From the NCBI GenBank assembly GCA_035354435.1, contig DAOQAY010000015.1:1-30374 (forward strand): a stretch of 30,374 nucleotides of DNA, given 5' to 3'. A program made the position numbers and the translations under genes. Below are positions 1 to 9,138 of the stretch, piece by piece. The notes below the pieces were generated by a model, which did no database searches, was not told where the DNA came from, and saw only the letters and a list, made by a program, of their open reading frames with translations. How positions within the stretch are numbered: the stretch's first letter is position 1; the number at the start of each line of letters is the position of its first letter. This DNA comes from JAKLDO01 sp035354435 (GTDB lineage Bacteria; UBP6; UBA1177).

Positions 1-850
1 GGTGGTCTAAACTGCTCCAATTCCATAAGATATTATAATCTTTATCAATATTTACGATCCTGTCACCGACTGTTTTCCCGGAAAGTTCATGTTTGAGAAA
101 GACAATTGATCCGTCAGGCTGTTTTTCATATATATGGTGCCAGCTTGAAAGATCATCATAAGCTCCTGTAATTTTTATTGATTTCCAGACGATATTACCT
201 TCAAGATCGACCTCGATAGCTTCTTCCAGCGGAATTTCAACCAGACTTACCCACTTGGAAAGTCCGATCAGAATAGTTCCGCTTTTTTCAATATATTGCA
301 AATCAAGAAAAACGACATCACTGAAATCTTCGAACTCATAATACCAGACTAGTTTTCCGGAATTGTCATACGCCATTGCAATTGGATAGCTGTATGCAGC
401 CTGTGATGATACTGCCCAGTAAGTGAATAGGACAAAACCGTCATAAACTTGCTCTTTTTTATTTATAGTTAGATTTGTTGACGGGGTGTGAGCTGGAAGA
501 AGACCTGTTTTAAAGGATGTTGTTTCCAGAGGATTTTCAAGATCTTCAGTATCATATATTTCAATTTCATAATCCGAATCTGCATACATTCCCCAGAGAA
601 AGAAGTAATGTTCTGTATTTCCGGTATCTTCAGAAATCTCATAACCTTTCCGTTCACTGTTAAAGTAACGCACAGTCATTTTTCTTTTTTCAGAAGTTGT
701 AAATGTCAGCCTGCATGAAAGAACATTCTTTTTATTCATTTCAACTTTGAGATCGTTGATAGTTACTTGTGTTTGAGGGTTGCCGGTATTGTTTTCACAT
801 GAGAGTGTCAGAAATATGATAAATGCAGATATCAAAATACAGCATTTCAT
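1..850 (-). CDS. Arylsulfotransferase (ASST)-like lipoprotein, 3' end outside window
   Basis: The reading frame is open from an ATG at 850 to the window edge (283 codons seen). The N-terminus is a short hydrophobic signal ending in LTLSC, a plausible lipobox. An Ig-like region (about residues 25-95) leads into repeats typical of ASST-family beta-propellers: 'YDNSGKLVWYYEF', 'EVDLEGNIVWK', 'HHIYEKQPDGSIVFL' and 'GDRIVNIDKDYNILWNW'. Known ASST enzymes move sulfate between phenolic compounds in the periplasm using an active-site His; many bacterial homologues have no known substrate. The start codon directly follows the TGA of the upstream gene (853-851), and GGAGA lies about 8 nt before it, so it is translationally coupled as the last seen gene of the operon. 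The family call rests on the motif pattern; the catalytic residues may lie beyond the edge. Confidence 0.7.
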   Translation of the reverse strand, partial: MKCCILISAFIIFLTLSCENNTGNPQTQVTINDLKVEMNKKNVLSCRLTFTTSEKRKMTVRYFNSERKGYEISEDTGNTEHYFFLWGMYADSDYEIEIYDTEDLENPLETTSFKTGLLPAHTPSTNLTINKKEQVYDGFVLFTYWAVSSQAAYSYPIAMAYDNSGKLVWYYEFEDFSDVVFLDLQYIEKSGTILIGLSKWVSLVEIPLEEAIEVDLEGNIVWKSIKITGAYDDLSSWHHIYEKQPDGSIVFLKHELSGKTVGDRIVNIDKDYNILWNWSSLDH

Positions 851-3153
851 TCAGTTTCTCTCCGGAACAAAATCAATGTAGTCAAAAAAGAAGTAATTAT
901 AGGTGCTTACAAGTGTATCAGGTTCAATCCTGAAATAATGGAAACCAATTTCTACAGTTATTTCAAGTTCAACTTCTCCCATCTTCTCTTCCGGAATGTT
1001 GAAATTGAGAGTTCCGGCGAAACGGTCGTCAATAAACAGTTTGAAATTACCCATCTCAGGGCCCATCAGACCTTGCACTATCATTCTATATTTGCCGGGG
1101 ATGTTGAATTTCTGTCCGAATGTGTAGAACTCATCCATTTTCTGAAAACGGCAGAAGAACAGCATCTGTCCAGTCACGAGAAATCTATACGGAGGTTCCA
1201 TTTCAAGATATTTCCCTACAAACGATCTTCCGGGAAAGATATGGCAGTAGTCGGGGACTCCTTTGAGCGGAAATGACTTATCTTCCATCTCGATGTGGAT
1301 CTCTCCGGTATCGATCTCTTTATTTAATTTAGTGATATCAGGGAGTTCTGTGTTGTGAAAAGGTCTTTTGAATTTGGCGAGATAGAAGTTCCTTTCCGGA
1401 TATTCGAACATCAGCCTTCGATTCTGTTTGGTTCCCAGATCTCTGGCGTAAATGATATCATTTTTATCAATATCCGAAAGATCCATCAAAGTAAAGCCGG
1501 AGCCGTAAAGACCGAGAGGAGAGACAAAAACCACAGCATTTTTTAATTTTGCAGTTTTTACAGCCTGTTCCAGCTTAGCGTCGGTATCCCAGAATCCCGG
1601 TTCATAGCTTTTATAAAGTTCCGGATATACGAAAAAAAGCTGAAATACAAGCCCTGCAACGATCAGAGATACTGACAGAACCCTGAGAATTCTGAACTGA
1701 CAGGCAAAGTAAAATCCATAAGCAATTAAGATAATAAGAAAAAACGAAACTTCATAAAGATATCTCGGTCCGAAGACATTTCCATCGAAGAAGAAAAAGA
1801 AGTATCCGGCAAATGAGACAAAGAACAGAATAAATATATAAACCAGATATTTAAGGTCTTCCTTTGTTTTTGCCAGAATGAATGCAGCGACAGCAAAAAT
1901 AAGGGTAAGCGGGTGAAGCAGAAGGTTGACAACAAGCGGCGCAAGGCGGCGATATGAAACCATGAACGCATAAGGCCATGTGACTCCTTCTTTAGGCATG
2001 TCGATCCAGTTGGAGTTAGGGCAGCCTGTGCCGATACCGAATCTGTGACAGAAAGTACCGGGTTCCGAGTAATTGAAATATATATCCTGTTTAAAAAGAA
2101 GAAATTCTCCAGTGTATATCCAGTTGTAAACAAGCAGAAGTGCGACAAAAGGTATGAATGATGCAATGAGGACGAGCCCTTTCGAAATGGTTCCTTTTTC
2201 NNNNNNNNNNNNNNNNNNNNNNNNNNNNNNNNNNNNNNNNNNNNNNNNNNNNNNNNNNNNNNNNNNNNNNNNNNNNNNNNNNNNNNNNNNNNNNNNNNNN
2301 CAAAAGGTATGAATGATGCAATGAGGACGAGCCCTTTCGAAATGGTTCCTTTTTCCCTTATCCGGAACAATGCGTGTATTGCAAACGGTACTGCAAGAAA
2401 AACAGAATTCTGCGGTCTGATAAGTGTCATCCAGCCGATAGCCGCACCAGTCATCATAGGGTATTTCCACTCTTTTGAATCCATTGAAAGAATGTATGAA
2501 TAGACCGCTCCGAGAGTCATTGCGGCACAGAAAGGATGTGCCATTGCGGTTCCGCCCATTACCACGATAAAACTTGAAAGGACAAGGAGCAGCATCGTTA
2601 TGACAGCAACATCATTATTGAACAGTTTTTTTGCGATCTTTCCGCAGATCCAGACATTGAAGGCAGTAAGCAGCGGGTTAGCAAGAAACGGAACGCCGAG
2701 CATCACAAAAGGAAGAAGAAATATTGAAAATCCCGGAAGGAACAGAGAGTAATATATTTCACCGTCGGGTATCATATAAAGATATCTGAAAAATTCGTAA
2801 TGTTCAGGCATTCTGGCGTGGAGCTGTCCTTTTGCAAGGTTCTGCGCAATTGTAAGATAATTGATACTGTCCTGAATGTGCGCTATCTGCTGAAAAAACG
2901 AGTAATTTATTACAAGCGAAATGATAAATGCGCTTACAGGAAACAAGATGAACGAAAAATTTTTGAATTTTTCTGTGATCTTGAACTCTATTTTTAAAAA
3001 GTGAACTGCCGTGACGACCGCAAGCGTAATCCCGGCAATAATATGAAAAACAGGAAAGAACATTTCAAAAGGACGGAATATCTCAAAGTTTGCGGCCCAT
3101 ATAAAAAAGATAACAAAAACAATAAGTGATATCAAAGCCTTAAAATAGTTCAT
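851..3153 (-). CDS. GT-C-type polytopic membrane glycosyltransferase-like protein, interrupted by an assembly gap
   Basis: This is the paralogue of the gene at 3150-5321 and is collinear with it along its whole length. The N-terminus is hydrophobic, and a first large loop near residue 95 reads 'HIQDSINY', where the paralogue has 'HVQDEINY'. Further TM segments follow, then a soluble C-terminal domain of about 250 residues. GT-C enzymes use polyprenyl-phosphate sugars and an acidic residue in the first outer loop. Here Asp95 is kept, but the neighbouring Glu is Ser. The frame appears broken only because of 100 Ns at 2201-2300. Both sides of the gap encode the same peptide 'EKGTISKGLVLIASFIPF', and removing the Ns plus one 55-bp copy (155 bp) gives one open frame of 715 aa against 723 aa in the paralogue. 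The start overlaps the upstream stop (ATGA). Donor and acceptor are unknown. Confidence 0.75.
2146..2355. repeat. 55-bp identical direct repeat flanking the N gap (unmerged contig overlap)
   Basis: Positions 2146-2200 and 2301-2355 are identical over 55 bp, both starting caaaaggtatgaatg and ending ggttcctttttc. The copies touch the gap exactly on each side, as expected when two contigs sharing one assembly k-mer are scaffolded without being merged. This is not a biological repeat. Confidence 0.93.
2201..2300. other. Assembly gap of 100 Ns
   Basis: A run of exactly 100 N separates two contig ends. The round length is a scaffolder default for an unknown distance. The flanking 55-bp identity and the restored reading frame show that the true distance is probably negative, meaning the contigs overlap. 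Confidence 0.97.
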
Positions 3154-5321
3154 TTTTCCGCTTTTTTGAAATCGATGCTGTCAATAATAAAAAAACTGTA
3201 TCTGTCTGCCGGATCATCAACAGGTCTGATAGTAATAAAATTCATTCCTTTTTTGAAGGGCATTGATATTTCAACAGTCTGGTAAATATCGAATTCATTA
3301 AAAAAATCAACAACTTTCTTTGAACTGCCGCTGGAAAATGAAAATTTTGCACTTTGAGGCGTTTTTAAAACATTGATCATTACGCTGTACAGACCTTCAT
3401 TTTCAAAATACTGACCAAATGTAAAAAACTCCGTCTTATTCTTAAATCTGCAGAAATAATAAGTTTTTCCGTCAGTAAACGAACTTTCGATATTAAATCC
3501 AGAATATTTGTCGATGTAAGGCCATGCCGGGAATTTATTACAGTAATCAGGAATTCCGTCAACCGGATATTTTTTATTTTCCATTTTGAGGTGAATTATA
3601 TCGGGAAAATCTTCTTTATTTAAAGGGACTATTTCCGGCGGCTGATTTTCCAGCCGCTGTTCGTTGAAAAAAGCACGGTAGTATTTTTTGTCAGGATAAT
3701 AGTTCATCAGTCTGCGGTTTTCAAATGTTCCGAAATCATGGGCGAATATCAATTTGTTGCTGTCGATATCTGACAGATTCATCAGCGCTGCTCCTGAACT
3801 GTAATAAATCTCTGGACTTATGAATACGACACCTTCAGTTATTCCTTTTTCATCCAGAATTTTTCCAAGTCTGGGATCTGTGCCCCAGAAGGCTGTTTCG
3901 TATGTTTTGTATATAGGCGGAGCGAAAATAACAAACTGATACAAAAGTCCTGCAAGGAAGAACGCTGAAAAAAGATTTACAGGGTGTAAAAGAGGATTTG
4001 CTGAATCATTACGGAACTTTTCAAAGAAAAGGATCATACCTCTCGCTGCAAGTATTATCAGAAAAAATGAAACTTCATAGTAAAATCTCGGTCCGTAGAC
4101 ATTTCCATCATAATAGTAAAAATAATAACCGGCAAATGTAATCATAAATAGTGAAAGAATAAACAGATCACTGAACCAGTTTTTTCTGTCGTTTAAAAAA
4201 AGAAAAAGGAGAAAAATAAAAATAAAAATAACTGGATGAAAAAAAAGACCGTAAACAAGCTGGACAAGTCTGGTGTGGGTTATATATGCAGCATGTTTTA
4301 TTGTGAGTCCTTCATCAGGAAGCTCGATGATAGTGGAATGATGACACCCTTTGTGAAGACCTATTCCCATGCAGTTATCGTCAGGTTCTGTATAATTGAA
4401 AAACGCTTTGTGTTTCGGAGTGAACATTTCTCCGGTTATGATATAATTGGAGTAATAGAGCAGCAGAACAGCCGGTATTAATATAAGTGCGGTTACAGCA
4501 ATATATTTTTTGAAGTTACTGAATTTTAAGATGAAAAACAGCCATATCATGACCGGAATGAATATGAACAGGGCATTTTGCGGTCTTGTAAACATAAGCA
4601 TGACTAAAAACAGTAGTGAAATCAGAGAGTTTTTTATGGAAAAACACTTGGAATTCCTGACTGAAAAATATACAGATCCCGTTGTACAGAACGCACAGAA
4701 GGAATGAGCCATCCATGTGCCGCCCATCGACATAAGAAAAAGTGATGTCGCGGCTAGAAACATTGACAGTGCAGCTGTTTTTCTGTTGTAAAGAGACTCA
4801 GATATTTTACCGGACAGAAAAACTGTTCCTGCCGTAAGTAACGGATTAAACAGAAAAGGAACCTTCAGAAAAATGAACACTGCAAGCAGTGTCGAATATC
4901 CAGGCTGATATATGGAATAAGTGCCTGAAATATCAGGAATTATATATAAAAAATCAAAGAATTCGTAATGAGGATGCAGCGGTGATGACATTGAGCCGTT
5001 AAGTATTGTTTCAGCCAGATATTTGTAATTTATTTCGTCCTGCACATGCGGTATTCCGCTGAGTACAGAAAGTGAAATAAAAAGCGAAAATAAAAATGCA
5101 AGAAAGGGGAAAATTTTATAAGAATGTTTTTCTGCAAATAAAAAGACTTTGTTGAATTTTTCAGTTAGAGGCGGAATGGAAAACAATATCAAAGCAAAAA
5201 TAAGAAAAATAAATAACCAGGGAAAATACGGGTTTACAAAATTGCTGTAATCTCCCCGGAAACTCCATACAAAGAAGATCAGAAATAGAAAAATTGCTGT
5301 AGTGATCCTTAGAAACTTCAT
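3150..5321 (-). CDS. GT-C-type polytopic membrane glycosyltransferase-like protein
   Basis: A 723-aa protein with an N-terminal TM helix, a second near residues 35-52 and about ten more up to residue 500, then a soluble C-terminal region. The first outer loop has 'HVQDEINY' (Asp95, Glu96), the acidic motif expected in ArnT/PMT-like GT-C enzymes that take sugars from polyprenyl-phosphate carriers. The motif 'YYFYYYDGNVYGPRFYYEVSFF' region and the tail segments 'NLSDID' and 'NRRLM' are shared with the paralogue downstream, showing a tandem duplication. The start overlaps the previous stop by one base (TAATG) and the stop overlaps the next start (ATGA), so it sits mid-operon. The likely role is adding sugar to a lipid, protein or surface polymer on the outer side of the inner membrane. 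The substrate cannot be read from sequence. Confidence 0.72.
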   Translation of the reverse strand: MKFLRITTAIFLFLIFFVWSFRGDYSNFVNPYFPWLFIFLIFALILFSIPPLTEKFNKVFLFAEKHSYKIFPFLAFLFSLFISLSVLSGIPHVQDEINYKYLAETILNGSMSSPLHPHYEFFDFLYIIPDISGTYSIYQPGYSTLLAVFIFLKVPFLFNPLLTAGTVFLSGKISESLYNRKTAALSMFLAATSLFLMSMGGTWMAHSFCAFCTTGSVYFSVRNSKCFSIKNSLISLLFLVMLMFTRPQNALFIFIPVMIWLFFILKFSNFKKYIAVTALILIPAVLLLYYSNYIITGEMFTPKHKAFFNYTEPDDNCMGIGLHKGCHHSTIIELPDEGLTIKHAAYITHTRLVQLVYGLFFHPVIFIFIFLLFLFLNDRKNWFSDLFILSLFMITFAGYYFYYYDGNVYGPRFYYEVSFFLIILAARGMILFFEKFRNDSANPLLHPVNLFSAFFLAGLLYQFVIFAPPIYKTYETAFWGTDPRLGKILDEKGITEGVVFISPEIYYSSGAALMNLSDIDSNKLIFAHDFGTFENRRLMNYYPDKKYYRAFFNEQRLENQPPEIVPLNKEDFPDIIHLKMENKKYPVDGIPDYCNKFPAWPYIDKYSGFNIESSFTDGKTYYFCRFKNKTEFFTFGQYFENEGLYSVMINVLKTPQSAKFSFSSGSSKKVVDFFNEFDIYQTVEISMPFKKGMNFITIRPVDDPADRYSFFIIDSIDFKKAEK

Positions 5322-7723
5322 TAGTTTCTGCTCAACCTGTCAATAATTATGCCGGAAGCAAATGCCAGCAGGTAAAACGAAAATCCTGTCCAGAAAGTTG
5401 TCGAGATTCCGTAAAAGATAGAGATGGTTACTGCCAGAACTGAACTGACAACGCTTGTCGCACCGTTCACACCCCAGAGCCATGGAGCTTTTTCCTTCAT
5501 TTTTGTCGTAAGCATTGAAAGTCCGGTCGGGAACGGCATACCCAGAACAAAACCGATAAATGCCATTACTGCAAAACTATAGATTATCCGGGCAGTTATT
5601 GTCCATGATGAAAGATGCGGCAGTAGATACATATTTGTCGCACCGGCAATTGCAATGGTTAAAATAAGTATGATGAACAGACCGGTTATTCCTAGCTTTT
5701 CCTTTACCTTCCGGCTGAAAAAACTTCCAACTCCGCTGAAAAGTAAAACTGTGAAAAGTACAACAAGGATGCTGTATGTCGGATGCCCTAAAAAAACGGC
5801 AAATTTCTGAATAAGTGCAATTTCAATAAGCATGAACCCGGTTCCGATAGAAGCAAAGTAAACTGTGTAACTGTTGAAGAATGTTTTCAATGAACGGTTC
5901 TGCATTTTCAGAACAATCGGAACGATTATGAGAAAGATCGACAGAATTATTACAATTGCAAGAAGCGAGAGAAGATTTTTAACAGCCATTAAGTTGGTTG
6001 ATAGAGGGCCTTCCATTTCAATATTATCATGTTTGAAAACAGAAGACGGTCTGAGCATGTTGAAAAAGAAAGGGTTGTCATCGGTCGGTGCACTTATATC
6101 AAGCGGATATTCAGCAATGAACTGATCCCTTGTTGATGATGTTATAAGCTTTTTGAAGTCGGAGTCTTTTTCTCTTCCTGTGGCAAGAAGTGTCTCAAAT
6201 CCATAAAGATCTGAGAATGTTATAAACCTGTCGATAATATTTTCCTTGAACGGTTTCTTGGAAACAATTATTGTTCCTGTTCCAAATTCGTAATTCTGGT
6301 ACGAATTGTAAATGAAATAATTGACTGATGTAAGAAGAATATGCTTTGAAGGATCTTTGACACCTGATTCAATAAGAGCCTGATATGCAAGATTTGTGAG
6401 TCGAAGCAGTTCCCCCGGTCTTTTTGGATAATACCAGCGGCTCATTGTAAGTGCGCCGTTATCAGAAAGTTTTGAAAAGAAAGATTTCCAGGCTTCAACC
6501 GTGTAAAGTGTGTTTTCTGTCAGTACAAAAGCTCCGGAGGTTGTTGCTGCCCATGAATCGATGAGGCTTGCCTGAATAATATCGAATTTCATGTCGGACC
6601 GTTCAAAGAAATTTCTCGCTTCGTCATTTACGAGGTGAACATTCGGCAGTTTTTTGAGATCGTATGTATAACCGGCGTAAACTTCTGTAACTGCCTTGAT
6701 TATTTTAGGATTTATCTCTATACCCCATACTTCCCGTTGCCCGAACTGAAGAGCGGAAAGAATGTCGCGACCGCCTCCGACACCGATAACTCCGACTTTT
6801 GAATCCGGAAAAAGAATGTGTGCAAAATTTGTAATATCGTATCTTAGATGGAGAAGTCCTTCAACCGGCATCTGATTTTTTGTTATGACTGTTGCAGCGG
6901 CGGAGTCGATCTGAAGTACTTTCTGATCAATTCTATAAGTTGGATAAGCACTCATCATTTTTTTTGAAATGCCCCAGCCGAAACCCGCATTATCGGCAGG
7001 AAGAACTGTGATTCTTGAAAAAGGAGTCCAGCTTTCCCACTCAATGTTGTTTTCAATTTTTGAACTTAATTCTCCGTTTTCAACTTTTGCCCATTCTATT
7101 TTGAACACCTTGCCGGTATGGTTAGCAAGTGCGAGCGTAATTATCAGAAGTGCAAAAAGGAGGTCAGATCTTTTTGAAGAAAGGAAATAAGCCGCAAAAA
7201 AACCGGTACATGAAAGAAAAATGATAAAAGTTACAGCATCGGTGTTTGAAAGAAAAATATAGAAAAGCACAGAGCCTGCTGCTGCTCCGGCAAGGTCTGA
7301 TGCATAGAGTCTGTTTGCATAATCCATGTATTTTGTTGAAAGTATCAAAGCGATTGCAACTCCGGTAAAATAAAAAGGAACAGAGGCAGTGACATAGATC
7401 AGCGACATCGAAAAGATTCCGATGCCCGAAGATCTCGGGACAAACGGTATTGAAAGAAGTGTGAGCAGTGAAAGTATCGTAAAAAGCGAGAAATAACGGC
7501 TGTATTTTATTATGAGAGAGTCAATTTCATCTTTACCGAGTTCAGAAAAACCGGATACGAAGACTTTTACTGCTCCTGTGCTCATTCCGAGCATTGCAAC
7601 CGAAATTGCCATGAAAGCATAATGATACCACATGGTTATACTGAAAATACGAGTCAGACTGTTTTCAAGTGCAAGTCCGGCAAGTGACAGCAGAAAAATT
7701 GAGAGATAGAGGGACTTTTTCAT
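5321..7723 (-). CDS. Membrane-embedded spermidine synthase-like protein
   Basis: The 800-aa protein has three parts: about six TM helices (residues 1-200), a soluble Rossmann domain (about 230-530) and about seven TM helices (about 590-800). The middle part carries the SAM-binding motif 'GVGGGRD' (about residues 314-320), the acidic 'GIEINP' strand end and 'FDIIQASLID', all typical of spermine/spermidine synthase-fold aminopropyl- or methyltransferases. Fusions of this domain to MFS-like membrane regions are common, and their substrates are mostly unknown, so polyamine synthesis is not assured. I chose the ATG at 7723, not an upstream in-frame ATG at 7837, because GGAG lies 7 nt before it and a strong promoter sits at 7751-7779, inside the longer version. 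It is the first gene of the minus-strand operon. Confidence 0.8.
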   Translation of the reverse strand: MKKSLYLSIFLLSLAGLALENSLTRIFSITMWYHYAFMAISVAMLGMSTGAVKVFVSGFSELGKDEIDSLIIKYSRYFSLFTILSLLTLLSIPFVPRSSGIGIFSMSLIYVTASVPFYFTGVAIALILSTKYMDYANRLYASDLAGAAAGSVLFYIFLSNTDAVTFIIFLSCTGFFAAYFLSSKRSDLLFALLIITLALANHTGKVFKIEWAKVENGELSSKIENNIEWESWTPFSRITVLPADNAGFGWGISKKMMSAYPTYRIDQKVLQIDSAAATVITKNQMPVEGLLHLRYDITNFAHILFPDSKVGVIGVGGGRDILSALQFGQREVWGIEINPKIIKAVTEVYAGYTYDLKKLPNVHLVNDEARNFFERSDMKFDIIQASLIDSWAATTSGAFVLTENTLYTVEAWKSFFSKLSDNGALTMSRWYYPKRPGELLRLTNLAYQALIESGVKDPSKHILLTSVNYFIYNSYQNYEFGTGTIIVSKKPFKENIIDRFITFSDLYGFETLLATGREKDSDFKKLITSSTRDQFIAEYPLDISAPTDDNPFFFNMLRPSSVFKHDNIEMEGPLSTNLMAVKNLLSLLAIVIILSIFLIIVPIVLKMQNRSLKTFFNSYTVYFASIGTGFMLIEIALIQKFAVFLGHPTYSILVVLFTVLLFSGVGSFFSRKVKEKLGITGLFIILILTIAIAGATNMYLLPHLSSWTITARIIYSFAVMAFIGFVLGMPFPTGLSMLTTKMKEKAPWLWGVNGATSVVSSVLAVTISIFYGISTTFWTGFSFYLLAFASGIIIDRLSRN

Positions 7724-7750
7724 TGCGATACTCCAAAAATATATCACGGG

Positions 7751-7779
7751 ATGATACATAAAACATAATTTTGAGTCAA
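7751..7779 (-). promoter_or_regulatory. Predicted sigma-70-type promoter of the 7723-1 operon
   Basis: On the minus strand, TTGACT (7779-7774) and TATCAT (7756-7751) are separated by 17 bp, each a 5/6 match to consensus. Transcription would start near 7744, giving a leader of about 20 nt before the ATG at 7723. Confidence 0.7.
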
Positions 7780-7803
7780 TAAGTTGTTTGAAAAGTTCAG
7801 TCA

Positions 7804-7832
7804 TTGACACAAAATAGTTTCGGGTGTACTCT
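7804..7832 (+). promoter_or_regulatory. Predicted promoter of the HD-domain gene
   Basis: A perfect TTGACA -35 box (7804-7809) is followed after 17 bp by TACTCT (7827-7832), a weak -10 box (3/6). It is correctly placed about 27 bp before the ATG at 7859 and is divergent from the operon promoter at 7751-7779. Confidence 0.5.
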
Positions 7833-7858
7833 TTCACGGTATTTTTGAGGAGGGAAAA

Positions 7859-8665
7859 ATGACAAAATCACCTAAAGAGACGGGGATTGAAAAGAGGATT
7901 TTTGATAAACTTCACGGTCGCTCGCTGGAACTTGTAAAAATGATTTTTGATGATCCGGAGATAGTTCATTTTCAGAATTATGCGAATACGGTCTCTATCA
8001 CGAGGCTGAATTATAACGATCACGGGCCGGTACATATGAAGAAAGTCGCATATAACTCTATGAAAATAATGAAGATAATGCACGAGCAGGGTTTTAAGTT
8101 CAGTCTGGAGAAAGACGGTGCTGGGACATTCGAAGACAGTTTTACCGCTGTTTTGTTTGCGGCTCTGGTTCATGATATCGGTATGTCGATAGGCAGAGAG
8201 AACCACGAAAGGAACGGTGCGATGCTGGCAAATCCGATATTGACGAGAATTCTTGCAAAGATATATCCCGATGATTTTGAAAAGCAGATAGTTGTCAGAG
8301 CTCTGGCACTTGAGTGCATTTTCGGTCACATGGGAACTGTGAAGATTCATTCATACGAAGCGGGAGTTGTTCTTGTCGCTGACGGTTGTGACATGGAAAA
8401 GGGGCGGAGCCGTATTCCTATAATGATAAACGAAGAGCCTAAAGTTGGCGATATTCATCAGTATTCTTCGGCATCTATCGAAAAAGTTAATATACTGAAA
8501 GGCGAAAACAAACCCTTGCTGATAAATGTAGAAATGAGCGCTTCGGTCGGATTTTTCCAGATCGAGGAGGTGCTTTTCAAAAAGATAAACGCAAGTACCC
8601 TGAAACCGTTTATTGAGCTTTCAGCCGGAGTGACCGGAAAAGAAAGCAAGAGATATCTGCATTAA
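7859..8665 (+). CDS. HD-domain metal-dependent phosphohydrolase-like protein
   Basis: A 268-aa soluble protein. Metal-binding residues of the HD superfamily are visible: a His in 'NDHGPVHMKKV' (about 55-59), the His-Asp pair in 'ALVHDIGMS' (105-106), His116 in 'ENHERNG', His157 in 'IFGHMGT' and Asp175 in 'VADGCDMEKGRSR'. HD proteins hydrolyse phosphate esters or nucleotides; which one cannot be told here. GGAGGG sits 5 nt before the ATG, a strong ribosome site. The TAA stop is the first three bases of the repeat element beginning at 8663, so the element was inserted exactly at the end of this gene or donated its stop codon. It stands alone and diverges from the surface-modification operon. 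Confidence 0.75.
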   Translation: MTKSPKETGIEKRIFDKLHGRSLELVKMIFDDPEIVHFQNYANTVSITRLNYNDHGPVHMKKVAYNSMKIMKIMHEQGFKFSLEKDGAGTFEDSFTAVLFAALVHDIGMSIGRENHERNGAMLANPILTRILAKIYPDDFEKQIVVRALALECIFGHMGTVKIHSYEAGVVLVADGCDMEKGRSRIPIMINEEPKVGDIHQYSSASIEKVNILKGENKPLLINVEMSASVGFFQIEEVLFKKINASTLKPFIELSAGVTGKESKRYLH

Positions 8666-8746
8666 CCCTAACCCTTTGAAAAGGGCAAGGGAAGATGCGA
8701 ACCCTAACCCTGACCCTTTCCCTTTAAAAAGGGCAAGGGAAGAGAG
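8663..8746. repeat. Two tandem left-end arms of the repeat element
   Basis: The first arm (8663-8696) has TAACCCTAACCC then CCCTTTGAAAAGGGCAAGGG (8672-8691). The second arm (8699-8746) has AACCCTAACCCTGA and then a fuller hairpin at 8714-8739, CCCTTTCCCTTT pairing with AAAGGGCAAGGG with one mismatch. Doubling of the left end is not seen in the solo copy at 11106. The hairpins may also terminate transcription of the HD gene. Confidence 0.75.
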
Positions 8747-8751
8747 ATTGG

Positions 8752-9129
8752 ATGGACGATTTAGTTAAGATAGCGGCAAGAAATCTCAGAAATAATCAGA
8801 CCGGATCAGAGAAAATATTCTGGGATGCCGTTAAACAGAGAAAGATAATGGATCTTAGATTTATGCGGCAGCATCCTGTTACATTCTTATATGATAATAG
8901 AGAACGATTTTTCATTGCTGATTTTTATTGTGCAAAAAAAAGACTTGTGGTTGAAATCGATGGCGGAATTCATGAAAAACAGAAAGATTACGATGAATTG
9001 CGTGAATATATAATCAAAAGTCTGGGCTATAAAATGATTCGATTTACTAATGAAGAAATCAATCATGACTTGGATAATGTTGTAAAAAAATTAGAAAAGG
9101 AGCTCTCTTTACTCCCTTCCTTTTTTTAA
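8752..9129 (+). CDS. DUF559-type (Vsr/PD-(D/E)XK-like) endonuclease domain protein
   Basis: A 125-aa protein with the typical small DUF559 layout. The N-terminal helix reads 'ARNLRNNQTGSEKIFWDAV', followed by 'FMRQHPV', 'FIADFYC', 'LVVEIDGGIH' and 'GYKMIRFTNEEI'. The Asp of 'ADF' and the Glu-x-Asp of 'VEIDGG' are the expected metal ligands of the restriction-endonuclease fold. These proteins resemble the very-short-patch nuclease, but their cellular task is not established. The gene lies wholly inside a repeat element: the left arm ends 5 nt before the ATG and supplies the purine-rich ribosome site, and the last residues (LPSFF) and TAA are encoded by the right hairpin. That suggests co-mobilisation with the repeat. 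A housekeeping repair role is the alternative. Confidence 0.8.
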   Translation: MDDLVKIAARNLRNNQTGSEKIFWDAVKQRKIMDLRFMRQHPVTFLYDNRERFFIADFYCAKKRLVVEIDGGIHEKQKDYDELREYIIKSLGYKMIRFTNEEINHDLDNVVKKLEKELSLLPSFF

Positions 9130-9138
9130 AGGGAAGGG
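9114..9138. terminator. Hairpin in the right end of the element
   Basis: CCCTTCC (9114-9120) pairs with GGAAGGG (9132-9138), with T/A-rich extra pairs around a TTTTTTTAAA centre. It overlaps the last codons of the endonuclease gene. A stem with no U-tract after it on the plus strand is only a weak candidate terminator; the structure is more likely part of the element end. Confidence 0.5.

Noticed and set aside
1726..2470. Two truncated proteins or a frameshifted pseudogene
   Set aside because: The frame change is explained by the unmerged 55-bp contig overlap and 100-N gap; collapsing it restores one gene.
7724..7837. N-terminal extension of the spermidine-synthase-like gene to 7837
   Set aside because: It would run through the predicted promoter and lacks a ribosome site; the ATG at 7723 has GGAG 7 nt upstream and a better membrane start.
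8663..8710. Telomere-like AACCCTAACCCT repeats
   Set aside because: They are short, belong to the ends of the palindromic element and recur at 11106; nothing suggests a linear chromosome end.
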